A stretch of DNA of 64,000 nt from Acidobacteriaceae bacterium (GTDB lineage Bacteria; Acidobacteriota; Terriglobia; Bryobacterales; Bryobacteraceae), in the NCBI GenBank assembly GCA_019240475.1, contig JAFAYI010000025.1, positions 1-64,000 of the forward strand. Direction: 5' to 3'. Under the pieces are notes generated by a model. The model was not told the DNA's origin. It ran no database searches and was given only the letters and a program-made list of their open reading frames with translations. The stretch's first letter is position 1; every line of letters starts with the position of its first letter. Made by a program: the position numbers and the translations under genes. Of this stretch, positions 53,758-64,000 are shown piece by piece.

Positions 53758-54120
53758 ATGACGCAAAAACTGTTGCGGCTTATCTATGCGTTCGAGTTCC
53801 TTATCGCGTTAGTCGCGATCTTCACGGCGTGGTCGGAGATTGGCGGGCAAGCCGCTCTCGATTTGATGCATTGGGGCTGGAAACTGGGATTCAGCGTCGG
53901 CCTCGCAAGCGCGGCGGTAGCCTATACGGCGGCCGTGGTGGCGCAAGACAAGCTTTGGACGCTGCGTTCGGCGCGATGGCTGACCGTCATTATCTTGATA
54001 GTTCTAGGAATTGGCGTGGTGACCTATTTCTACGTGCTCCAAGAGGATTCCGGCGAATCGGACGAAACAGGCACGATTTCGATGTGCCTGCCGGTTGCGC
54101 CTGAATCCGGCCCGGTATGA
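53758..54120 (+). CDS. Small membrane protein of unknown function
   Basis: A 120-residue protein with three predicted membrane helices (about 5-25, 43-62 and 74-98) and a short acidic tail (EDSGESDETGT). I do not recognise the family. The ATG at 53758 is preferred over a TTG 12 bases earlier. Its stop overlaps the start of the next gene in ATGA, so the two proteins are made together, and both are membrane-anchored. It is divergent from the MoxR gene. Confidence 0.65.
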   Translation: MTQKLLRLIYAFEFLIALVAIFTAWSEIGGQAALDLMHWGWKLGFSVGLASAAVAYTAAVVAQDKLWTLRSARWLTVIILIVLGIGVVTYFYVLQEDSGESDETGTISMCLPVAPESGPV

Positions 54121-55367
54121 GCGAAAACCGCGCGGAATCCGAATACGCCGTTTGGACGATTCCGGGGACTTCGTTTGAGGTCTCCTACCTGCTTTCGCTG
54201 TTCCACGAAATAGATTTTCAGGTCAATGAAGGATACCGCCGCATTCCGCACGGCGGTGTAGAGATCGGTGGCCTGCTGTTCGGTCGCGTCGAAGCAAGTT
54301 CGGCGCGAATCGAAGCCTTCCGGCCCATTGCATGCGAGCATTCGCGGGGACCGTCGTTCGTGCTCTCGGAGAAAGATCTCGCTGCGCTGAGGGAGCAGCT
54401 TGCTTCGGCGGCGTCGGACCCGGAGCTTCATGACTGCGATCTGCTGGGGTGGTTCATCGCGCACACGCGCTCTGCGCTGGAGGTCAACGAACGGGAGAGC
54501 GCGCTGTTCGACGAGCTCTTTCCGGAGCCCGGCAAGCTGATGCTGTTGATTAAGCCCGAACGCTTCCAGCCGACGCGATTCGTCTTCCTGGTCCGAAGCG
54601 CGGACGGCAAGCTGGCGGGCAGCGGGGATGAAAACGCGATCATTCTTCCGCTGCCGGGCCGGGGGGAGCGCGCCGGCTCTCAACCAGCGGCTTCGATTCC
54701 CGCGCCGGCCGGTGCGCCTGTCGCGACTCTCGCGCCGGCAGCTCCGGCGCCTTCCGTGGACGTCGTCACATCGGAGCGCCTCGAACCACTGGCCGAACCA
54801 CCTCTCGAAGCGCCGGTCGAAGCGCCACCCGAGGCCAAAGTCCCCATGGCAACCGCCAAGACGCCAGCGGCCGCGCCTGAGTTTCCATCCATTGAGGACA
54901 TTCGGCGGAGGCGTTCCGAAGCGATCCAGCATGCCGATTCCTCACAAGTCACGCGTGGGCAGCCTCAGGCGGCGGAAACCGTTCCAGCCGACCGGCGCTC
55001 CAACGTGCGCCTGGCAATCGTGTTGTTTATCGCGGCGGCGCTCGGCTGCGTGGTGGGCTACTTCATCTACTTGCAGCTTCCGCCGGCGGTGATACCGCTC
55101 AATGTGGAAAAGAACGCGGCGGGCCTGATTGTCTCGTGGCCCCCCGAGCAGACGCGCGACGCTGTGTACGCGGCTCTCCGCGTGGACGATGGCGATCCCG
55201 TCGCGCTTTCACCGGAACAGAAAGCCGTGGGACAGGCGGCCATTCACGCCACCGGCGGGAATGTCAAGATCGAGTTGACCGCGCAACACTGGATGAGAGA
55301 TTCCCGGGGAATACTGCGTTACGTGGAGCCGCTGCCCGAAGCCGGGCGAACGGCGCCTTCACAGTAG
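54117..55367 (+). CDS. Membrane-anchored protein with a degenerate MPN/JAB-like domain
   Basis: A 416-residue protein. Residues about 15-175 look like an MPN/JAB fold: [14 protein letters not shown] keeps the glutamate (Glu49), and [14 protein letters not shown] aligns with the GWYHSHP motif. However, the first zinc His is Ile114, only His116 remains, and the Asp ligand position is Glu127, so a classical JAMM peptidase site is broken. A Pro/Ala-rich linker (about 190-275) is followed by one membrane helix (about 299-320) and a C-terminal beta-rich domain of about 90 residues. Topology is probably N-terminal domain inside, C-terminal outside. It is coupled to the upstream three-helix protein. 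Confidence 0.6.
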   Translation: MSENRAESEYAVWTIPGTSFEVSYLLSLFHEIDFQVNEGYRRIPHGGVEIGGLLFGRVEASSARIEAFRPIACEHSRGPSFVLSEKDLAALREQLASAASDPELHDCDLLGWFIAHTRSALEVNERESALFDELFPEPGKLMLLIKPERFQPTRFVFLVRSADGKLAGSGDENAIILPLPGRGERAGSQPAASIPAPAGAPVATLAPAAPAPSVDVVTSERLEPLAEPPLEAPVEAPPEAKVPMATAKTPAAAPEFPSIEDIRRRRSEAIQHADSSQVTRGQPQAAETVPADRRSNVRLAIVLFIAAALGCVVGYFIYLQLPPAVIPLNVEKNAAGLIVSWPPEQTRDAVYAALRVDDGDPVALSPEQKAVGQAAIHATGGNVKIELTAQHWMRDSRGILRYVEPLPEAGRTAPSQ

Positions 55368-56900
55368 CGGCGTTTTTACGCGCAAGTCTTCGCCTTTCAT
55401 CTGCGGCGATTTTTCGAGCCCGAGAATGCCGAGGATCGTCGGCGCGATATCCTGCAAAGCGCCGCCGGCCCGTAATCCGACTGTCTCTTCCGTCAGGAAA
55501 ATGAAAGGAACGGGATTGGTGGTGTGATACGTGTGCGGCCCGTCGGTGAGCGGATCGATCATGGTTTCGGCATTTCCATGGTCGGCGGTGATGAGCCAGG
55601 ACCCACCGGCGCGCCGCAGCGCTTTGTAGATCTCGCCGAGACCTGCATCGACGGCTTCGCAGGCGCGGATGGTAGGCGCCAGTTTGCCCGAATGCCCCAC
55701 CATGTCGGCGTTCGCATAGTTCATCACGATCACATCGAAATCGCCGCGTTCGATAGCCGCGACGGCCTTCGCGGTGACGCCGGCCGCGCTCATCTCCGGC
55801 TTCAAATCATAAGTGGCCACTTTAGGCGAAGCCACCAACTCGCGCTCCTCGCCGCGATAAGGTTTTTCGTTGCCGCCGTTGAAGAAGTAAGTCACATGCG
55901 CGTACTTCTCCGTTTCGGCGATGCGCAGGTTCTTCCAATCGGCCCGCTCCATCACGTTCGCGAGAATGTTGTCGGGATGCTCCGGCGGAAGCACGAACGG
56001 CAAACGGAAGTCCTTCTCATATTGCGTCATCATCGTGTAAGTCAAATTCTTGGGCGCCAGGGATCGCGACGGCGTTTCGAGTAGCGGATTGGTGAAGGCC
56101 ATGGTGATCTCGCGCGCGCGATCCGCGCGGTAGTTGTACATGATGACGCTGTCGTCCTCGCGAATCAATCCGATGGGTTCGCTGCGTTCATCCACGATGG
56201 TGACGGGCTCGATGAACTCGTCTGTGACCCCGCGTTCATAAGAGGTGCGAACGGCGGTTTCCGCGGACTGGTATTTCTCGCCGCTGCCGAGCGCCATCGC
56301 GCCAAATGCGCGCTCGATGCGTTCCCAGCGCTTATCGCGATCCATTGCATAATAGCGCCCCGTGACGGAGGCGATCTTTCCGATCCCCAGTTCGCGCATC
56401 TTGCGTTCGAGCAGCGCGATATACGTGACCCCGCTCTCCGGAGGCGTGTCGCGGCCGTCCATGAAGCAATGCACAAAGACGTTCTCAACTTCGTGGCGCT
56501 TCGCCATTTCGAGCAGCGCAAACAAATGCGTGAGCTGCGCGTGCACGCCGCCGTCGCTGCACAGGCCAATCAAATGTAGCCGGTGGCCTTGCGCCTTTTC
56601 GATGGCGTGGAGCAGCGCGGGATTGTGGAAGAGCTCGCCCGATGCGATCAGCAGATCGATGCGCGTGACATCCATATAGAGGACGCGCCCCGCGCCCATA
56701 TTCATGTGGCCCACTTCGCTGTTGCCCATCTGTCCTTCGGGCAGCCCGACGTAAGGGCCGCTGGTCTGGATCAGCGTGTGCGGATACCTTTGAATAAGCG
56801 CGTCGTAAGTCGGCTTGCGCGCGAGCGCGATAGCATTGCCTTCTATCTTGGGCGAATAGCCCCAGCCATCGAGGATAGTGAGCACCAGCGGTCTCGCCAT
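55359..56900 (-). CDS. gpmI: 2,3-bisphosphoglycerate-independent phosphoglycerate mutase
   Basis: Interconverts 3- and 2-phosphoglycerate using two Mn2+ ions. The 513-residue length is standard. The metal site LTILDGWG, the phospho-Ser61 in [12 protein letters not shown], the [11 protein letters not shown] and FMDGRDTPP loops, [10 protein letters not shown] and TADHGNAE are all present. The ATG follows the eno stop after one base, so eno and gpmI form a glycolytic operon encoding consecutive steps. The last nine bases overlap the convergent MPN-like gene. Confidence 0.96.
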   Translation of the reverse strand: MARPLVLTILDGWGYSPKIEGNAIALARKPTYDALIQRYPHTLIQTSGPYVGLPEGQMGNSEVGHMNMGAGRVLYMDVTRIDLLIASGELFHNPALLHAIEKAQGHRLHLIGLCSDGGVHAQLTHLFALLEMAKRHEVENVFVHCFMDGRDTPPESGVTYIALLERKMRELGIGKIASVTGRYYAMDRDKRWERIERAFGAMALGSGEKYQSAETAVRTSYERGVTDEFIEPVTIVDERSEPIGLIREDDSVIMYNYRADRAREITMAFTNPLLETPSRSLAPKNLTYTMMTQYEKDFRLPFVLPPEHPDNILANVMERADWKNLRIAETEKYAHVTYFFNGGNEKPYRGEERELVASPKVATYDLKPEMSAAGVTAKAVAAIERGDFDVIVMNYANADMVGHSGKLAPTIRACEAVDAGLGEIYKALRRAGGSWLITADHGNAETMIDPLTDGPHTYHTTNPVPFIFLTEETVGLRAGGALQDIAPTILGILGLEKSPQMKGEDLRVKTPLL

Positions 56901-56901
56901 G

Positions 56902-59349
<2,448 letters not shown>

Positions 59350-59416
59350 CGGCCGGCGGACCCAAATTGCGGGAACCGATGGTACCCTGATTGCGTATTC
59401 ATCCAGCGAGGCAAGC

Positions 59417-60724
<1,308 letters not shown>

Positions 60725-60727
60725 CGC

Positions 60728-61966
60728 ATGCCTGCTTTTGTCGCCTTCCGCAACAACACGATGCTGGCGCTCGACACCATACGGGCGCACAAGCTGCGCG
60801 CGCTGCTGACGATGCTCGGCGTGATCATCGGAACCGGCACGATCATCGGCGTTGGATCTATCCTGACCGGTTTCGATGGCGCCGTCACGAATGTGCTGCG
60901 CAGCTTCGGGCCGAACTCCGTGATCGTGTCGCGGACCCCGGCCTTTCAAACCTCGGACATGACGCCCGAACAGCGCGCCCGCAAACAGCTCACGCACGAA
61001 GATGCAATTGCGATTCGGGACGAATGCCTGACCTGCTCGCGCGTCTCGACCATGCTATGGCCGAACCACTTCCCGGTGGTCGCCAAGTACAAGGGCAACG
61101 CCGTTTACCAGGCGCAACTGCGCGGAGTGGAAGAATCCTACGCGGAGTCGGGCCAGATCGATCTTCATCGCGGCCGCTTCTTCACCGAGGCTGAAGACGT
61201 GCATCGCGCGCCGGTGGCGGTCATCGGCGCCGACGTGGAGAAAGGGCTGTTCGGCGAGGAGAATCCCCTCGGCAAGTGGATTAACGTGGACGGCCAGCAG
61301 TTCCAGGTCATCGGATCCATGTATCGCCCGGCCGCCTCGTTCTTCGACAGCTCCGACAATCGCGTTCTTGTGCCGTTCTTCTCCATGCGCAAGGCGTACC
61401 CGAGCGCGCGCGACGTGGCCCTCGTCGTCACCTCGCAGGACGGCATGCTGCCGCGCGCCATGGACGAAATAAGGACCGTGCTTCGCATCCAGCGGCATGT
61501 GCCGGCTAACAAACCGGACAACTTCGATATGTCTACCGCCGAACAGATGGTGGAGCAGTTCCGGCAAATCACCTCTATGACATTTTTGGTGATGATTGTT
61601 TTGAGTTCCATCGGGCTGCTGGTGGGTGGCATCGGCGTGATGAATATCATGTTGGTCTCCGTCACCGAGCGGACGCGCGAAATTGGCGTGCGCAAGGCCA
61701 TAGGCGCCCGGCGTATCGACATCATCGTCCAATTCTTGCTGGAAGCCGCGGTGCTGACGGGCCTGGGTGGACTGTTGGGATTGGGCCTGGGCTGGATGAT
61801 TGCCATGTTAAGCAAGCTAGTATTCAGCTCGCTGCCGACCACCGTTCCGGCCTGGGCTGCCGTCATGGGCGTGCTGGTATCGGTAGGCGTGGGCCTGTTC
61901 TTTGGCATCTGGCCCGCCAGCAAAGCGGCGAAGCTGGACCCGGTGCAGGCTCTCCGCTACGAGTGA
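60728..61966 (+). CDS. MacB/FtsX-type ABC transporter permease
   Basis: A 412-residue permease with the same layout as its upstream neighbour: N-terminal helix (LRALLTMLGVIIGTGTIIGVG), a periplasmic MacB_PCD domain with IVSRTPAFQTSDM and VAVIGADVEKGLFGEENPLG, and the FtsX block MNIMLVSVTERTREIGVRKAIGARR ending WPASKAAKLDPVQALRYE. Type VII ABC systems of this kind export or mechanotransmit rather than import. The pair probably assembles with a separately encoded ATPase and, in MacB systems, a MacA adaptor; neither is here. Confidence 0.9.
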   Translation: MPAFVAFRNNTMLALDTIRAHKLRALLTMLGVIIGTGTIIGVGSILTGFDGAVTNVLRSFGPNSVIVSRTPAFQTSDMTPEQRARKQLTHEDAIAIRDECLTCSRVSTMLWPNHFPVVAKYKGNAVYQAQLRGVEESYAESGQIDLHRGRFFTEAEDVHRAPVAVIGADVEKGLFGEENPLGKWINVDGQQFQVIGSMYRPAASFFDSSDNRVLVPFFSMRKAYPSARDVALVVTSQDGMLPRAMDEIRTVLRIQRHVPANKPDNFDMSTAEQMVEQFRQITSMTFLVMIVLSSIGLLVGGIGVMNIMLVSVTERTREIGVRKAIGARRIDIIVQFLLEAAVLTGLGGLLGLGLGWMIAMLSKLVFSSLPTTVPAWAAVMGVLVSVGVGLFFGIWPASKAAKLDPVQALRYE

Positions 61967-61984
61967 CAATCGCTCGCAACTCAC

Positions 61985-62335
61985 ATGACCGCCGCGGATT
62001 TTCGACGTATCGCGCTTAGCCTCGAAGGCGCGGAAGAAGGGTCGCATATGGGGGCAGTAGACTTCCGCGTAGGCGGCCGGATATTCGCGACGCTTGCGTC
62101 GGTAAAGCAGGGCTACGGGAATTTGATGCTCGACCGCGAGCAACAAGCCGCGTTCGTCGAAGAGCAGCCCGACATCTTCCTCCCCGTGGCTGGCGGCTGG
62201 GGGCGAATGGGCGCCACGCATATTCGGCTCGCGAAATCGAGCGAGGCTGTCCTCGAGGGCGCGCTGCGCACTGCCTGGCGCCTGCGCAAAGAGAAGAACA
62301 CGAGCACCAGGAAGTCTCGAAAGAAGCCGCTATAA
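61985..62335 (+). CDS. MmcQ/YjbR family protein
   Basis: A 116-residue protein of the CyaY-like MmcQ/YjbR DNA-binding fold. It starts MTAADFRRIALSLEGAEEGSHMG and has the motif VDFRVGGRIFATL, then GWGRMGATHIRLAK, standard for the family, and a lysine/arginine-rich tail. Family members are small, monomeric and poorly understood; YjbR-like proteins are thought to bind DNA. It is 18 bases after the permease pair in the same direction but functionally unrelated as far as can be seen. Confidence 0.85.
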   Translation: MTAADFRRIALSLEGAEEGSHMGAVDFRVGGRIFATLASVKQGYGNLMLDREQQAAFVEEQPDIFLPVAGGWGRMGATHIRLAKSSEAVLEGALRTAWRLRKEKNTSTRKSRKKPL

Positions 62336-62342
62336 TCGCCGC

Positions 62343-63497
62343 ATGGCGGTCGAACAACTTAGAACCCGGAGTGTATCTTTTCTTACGTGCTGTTTGTGCG
62401 TAAGCTCAATCGTTTACGCAGGCGCGCCAAAACCCGCTCCCAAACCGGGAACCGATGTCATCCTCTTTGTGGATGGCGAGAAACTAATCGGACATTTGGA
62501 ACGTGCGACAGCGACATCGGTAGTCTTTAAGAGCGACGCTGCAGGCGAAGTAACAGTCGATTGGAGCAAGATTCAAGAAATACATTCGTCGGAGAAATTC
62601 GCCGCCATTCCGAAAAATGTAAAATTGCGGCGCAGCGAAGATCAGGCGCAGGTTCCGCAGGGCACAATCAGCGCAACGGCGAAGAGTGTAGAAGTAACTC
62701 CCACGCCTCAGGCCGCGCCGCGGACTGTCGCGGTGGGCGACCTGGTCCAGTTAGTGCCGCAGCCGGATTTCGAGAAGGCTTTTCAGCATGTAAGTTTCAC
62801 GCAAGGGTGGTCGGGCGGCGCGACTGCGGGTTTGTCGCTGACCGAAGCCACGCAGAAGGATCAGACCTTCACCGCCGCTCTGAACATGGTGCGCGCCGTG
62901 CCGAGCGAGAATTGGCTGGATGTGCGGAGCCGAACGATATTCGACTACAACGAAGCCTATAGCCAGTTGACGCAGCCGGCCACTCCTGCCGTCAAGACGT
63001 CGCTGTTTCACGTGGATGCGGAGCAGGATTGGTACACCTCCTCCAGGATCTTCGTATTCGGCCAGGCGATGTTCGACCACAGTGTCTCTCAAGGACTCGA
63101 CTTACAACAGACATATGGCGGGGGAATCGGTTTAGTTCTGATCAAGACTAAGAATCAGGAGTTGGATTTCAAGGCGAGCGCCGATTACATCGATCAGCGG
63201 TTCAAGACATCGGCACTGAACAAAAAACTGGTAGGCTCCATATTCAGCGAAACCTATATTCATAAGTTCGCGCACGGCATTCTTTTCAACGAGCAGGGTG
63301 GAATAACTCCGGCTTGGGACAATTTTAATGCGTACTCCGCTTTCGCGATTGCGGGGCTGACGTTCCCCGTCTACCATCACCTGGGGGTGACCGTGGGCGC
63401 GGACGATAACTTCCTGAACGATCCGCCGCCCGGATTCAAGAAGAATTCGTTTGAATTCACGTTAGGCGCGACTTACTCGTTCCATCCCGCGCAGTAA
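62343..63497 (+). CDS. DUF481 (YdiY-like) outer-membrane beta-barrel protein
   Basis: A 384-residue protein with a signal peptide (about 1-26). Residues about 37-85 (DVILFVDGEKLIGHLERAT, EVTVDWSKIQEIHS) form a small SH3-like beta unit often found before DUF481 barrels. After a Pro/Thr linker, about 145-384 consists of alternating amphipathic beta strands with aromatic girdles and the typical C-terminal phenylalanine-rich strand FTLGATYSFHPAQ. YdiY of E. coli is salt- or acid-induced; the role here is unknown. Confidence 0.82.
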   Translation: MAVEQLRTRSVSFLTCCLCVSSIVYAGAPKPAPKPGTDVILFVDGEKLIGHLERATATSVVFKSDAAGEVTVDWSKIQEIHSSEKFAAIPKNVKLRRSEDQAQVPQGTISATAKSVEVTPTPQAAPRTVAVGDLVQLVPQPDFEKAFQHVSFTQGWSGGATAGLSLTEATQKDQTFTAALNMVRAVPSENWLDVRSRTIFDYNEAYSQLTQPATPAVKTSLFHVDAEQDWYTSSRIFVFGQAMFDHSVSQGLDLQQTYGGGIGLVLIKTKNQELDFKASADYIDQRFKTSALNKKLVGSIFSETYIHKFAHGILFNEQGGITPAWDNFNAYSAFAIAGLTFPVYHHLGVTVGADDNFLNDPPPGFKKNSFEFTLGATYSFHPAQ

Positions 63498-63513
63498 CAA
63501 GCCCCGGCGCTTC

Positions 63514-64000
63514 TCAGGAGCTTGAGAGTTGCTTTCGAGTGTGGGACCCTCTGAGATGCTCGAACATCACTTTCAAGATGGCGATGAGCGGGATCGAGAA
63601 GAACATGCCGGGGATACCGGCCAGGTTTTCGCCCGCAAGCACCCCGAATAGAACCAAAAGCGGGTGAATCTCCACGCCGGCGCTCATCAGGTACGGATTG
63701 AGCATGTAATCCTGGAACACGCGATAGATTGCGAAGAAGACCAGTATCCATAGCAGGCCGCCCGAGCCTGTCACTTCGGCGACCACAAGGATAATGGCAA
63801 GCGCGGCCACGGGTCCGAAGACGGGAATGAATTCGAGTATGCCGGCAACGCCTGCGAGCAGCAGCTCATAGGAGTAGCGCATCGCGCTCAAAAAAATAGC
63901 CCACGCGCAAAAAGACGCGATGGCGAGTAGCACAAGCGCGCGGATGTAGCTGGTGAGCGCCGCGTGAATGTCGTCGATGATCAGCCGCAAGGTGCGTTGA
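63514..64000 (-). CDS. AI-2E family transporter, C-terminal part (cut by window edge)
   Basis: The C-terminal 162 codons or so of an AI-2E/PerM family permease; the N-terminus lies beyond 64000. Several membrane helices and the family motif LLLAGVAGILEFIPVFGPVAA, then YRVFQDYMLNPYLMSAGVEIHPL and LAGIPGMFFSIPLIAILKV, are clear. Some members export the AI-2 signal, others act as Na+/H+ antiporters, so the substrate is open. It is convergent with the DUF481 gene, with 16 bases between stops and no obvious terminator. Confidence 0.88.
   Translation of the reverse strand, partial: QRTLRLIIDDIHAALTSYIRALVLLAIASFCAWAIFLSAMRYSYELLLAGVAGILEFIPVFGPVAALAIILVVAEVTGSGGLLWILVFFAIYRVFQDYMLNPYLMSAGVEIHPLLVLFGVLAGENLAGIPGMFFSIPLIAILKVMFEHLRGSHTRKQLSSS

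Overview
The window is GC-rich, gene-dense chromosomal DNA, almost certainly from an Acidobacteriota bacterium of the Solibacter/Bryobacter type. That placement is inferred from an outer-membrane domain I associate with that group (end of the gene at 13282-15042), Tat-exported oxidoreductases, an S53 peptidase, a PEP-CTERM protein and the mix of single-copy housekeeping genes. I saw no prophage, transposase, CRISPR array or plasmid function. One tRNA gene (Val-GAC) is present.

Layout. 1-3320 (minus): the str operon rpsL-rpsG-fusA-tuf, with tuf cut by the window edge. 3321-3943: the only gene-free stretch above 300 bases. It holds a candidate small-RNA gene (promoter, nested helix, CU-rich segment, perfect intrinsic terminator) and a likely str promoter. 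3944-10258 (plus): a ComEC/Rec2 DNA channel, a YtxH-like protein, 1-pyrroline-5-carboxylate dehydrogenase and a fused MetX-MetW. 10278-13183 (minus): a FUSC-type membrane protein with a LuxR-type response regulator. 13282-17464: a phosphoesterase/outer-membrane fusion, a DeoR regulator, a YheT hydrolase and a DUF4126 protein. 17500-24729 (plus): a tightly overlapping AddB-like, AddA-like, selD, pyrF array. 24695-30656: sedolisin, MscS channel, and a four-PAS histidine kinase with its Rcp1-like receiver. 30800-34951: small accessory genes and two tandem response regulators. 35101-39301 (plus): homocysteine methyltransferase/MTHFR fusion, TsaC/Sua5 and a Tat-exported Gfo/Idh/MocA oxidoreductase. 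39346-45879 (minus): exported beta-propeller, a probable polyamine-oxidation pair, and a GHMP kinase coupled to a sugar nucleotidyltransferase. 45969-49946 (plus): frameshifted PEP-CTERM protein, large beta-helix/FN3 exoprotein, exported cupin. 49967-55367: tRNA-Val, a methyltransferase, a MoxR ATPase with an unrecognised 619-residue partner, and a divergent pair of membrane proteins, one carrying a degenerate MPN/JAB domain. 55359-58185 (minus): eno-gpmI. 58291-64000: exported phosphoesterase, two MacB-type permeases, MmcQ/YjbR, a DUF481 outer-membrane protein and a truncated AI-2E family permease.

How the genes work together. Translation (str operon, tRNA, TsaC), lower glycolysis (eno-gpmI), methionine/one-carbon metabolism (MetXW and the methyltransferase/MTHFR fusion, far apart) and DNA uptake/recombination (ComEC, AddAB-like) are the clear themes. 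The least explained parts are the candidate RNA upstream of rpsL and the MoxR/MPN neighbourhood at 50931-55367. All function calls rest on reading motifs by eye, with no database search.
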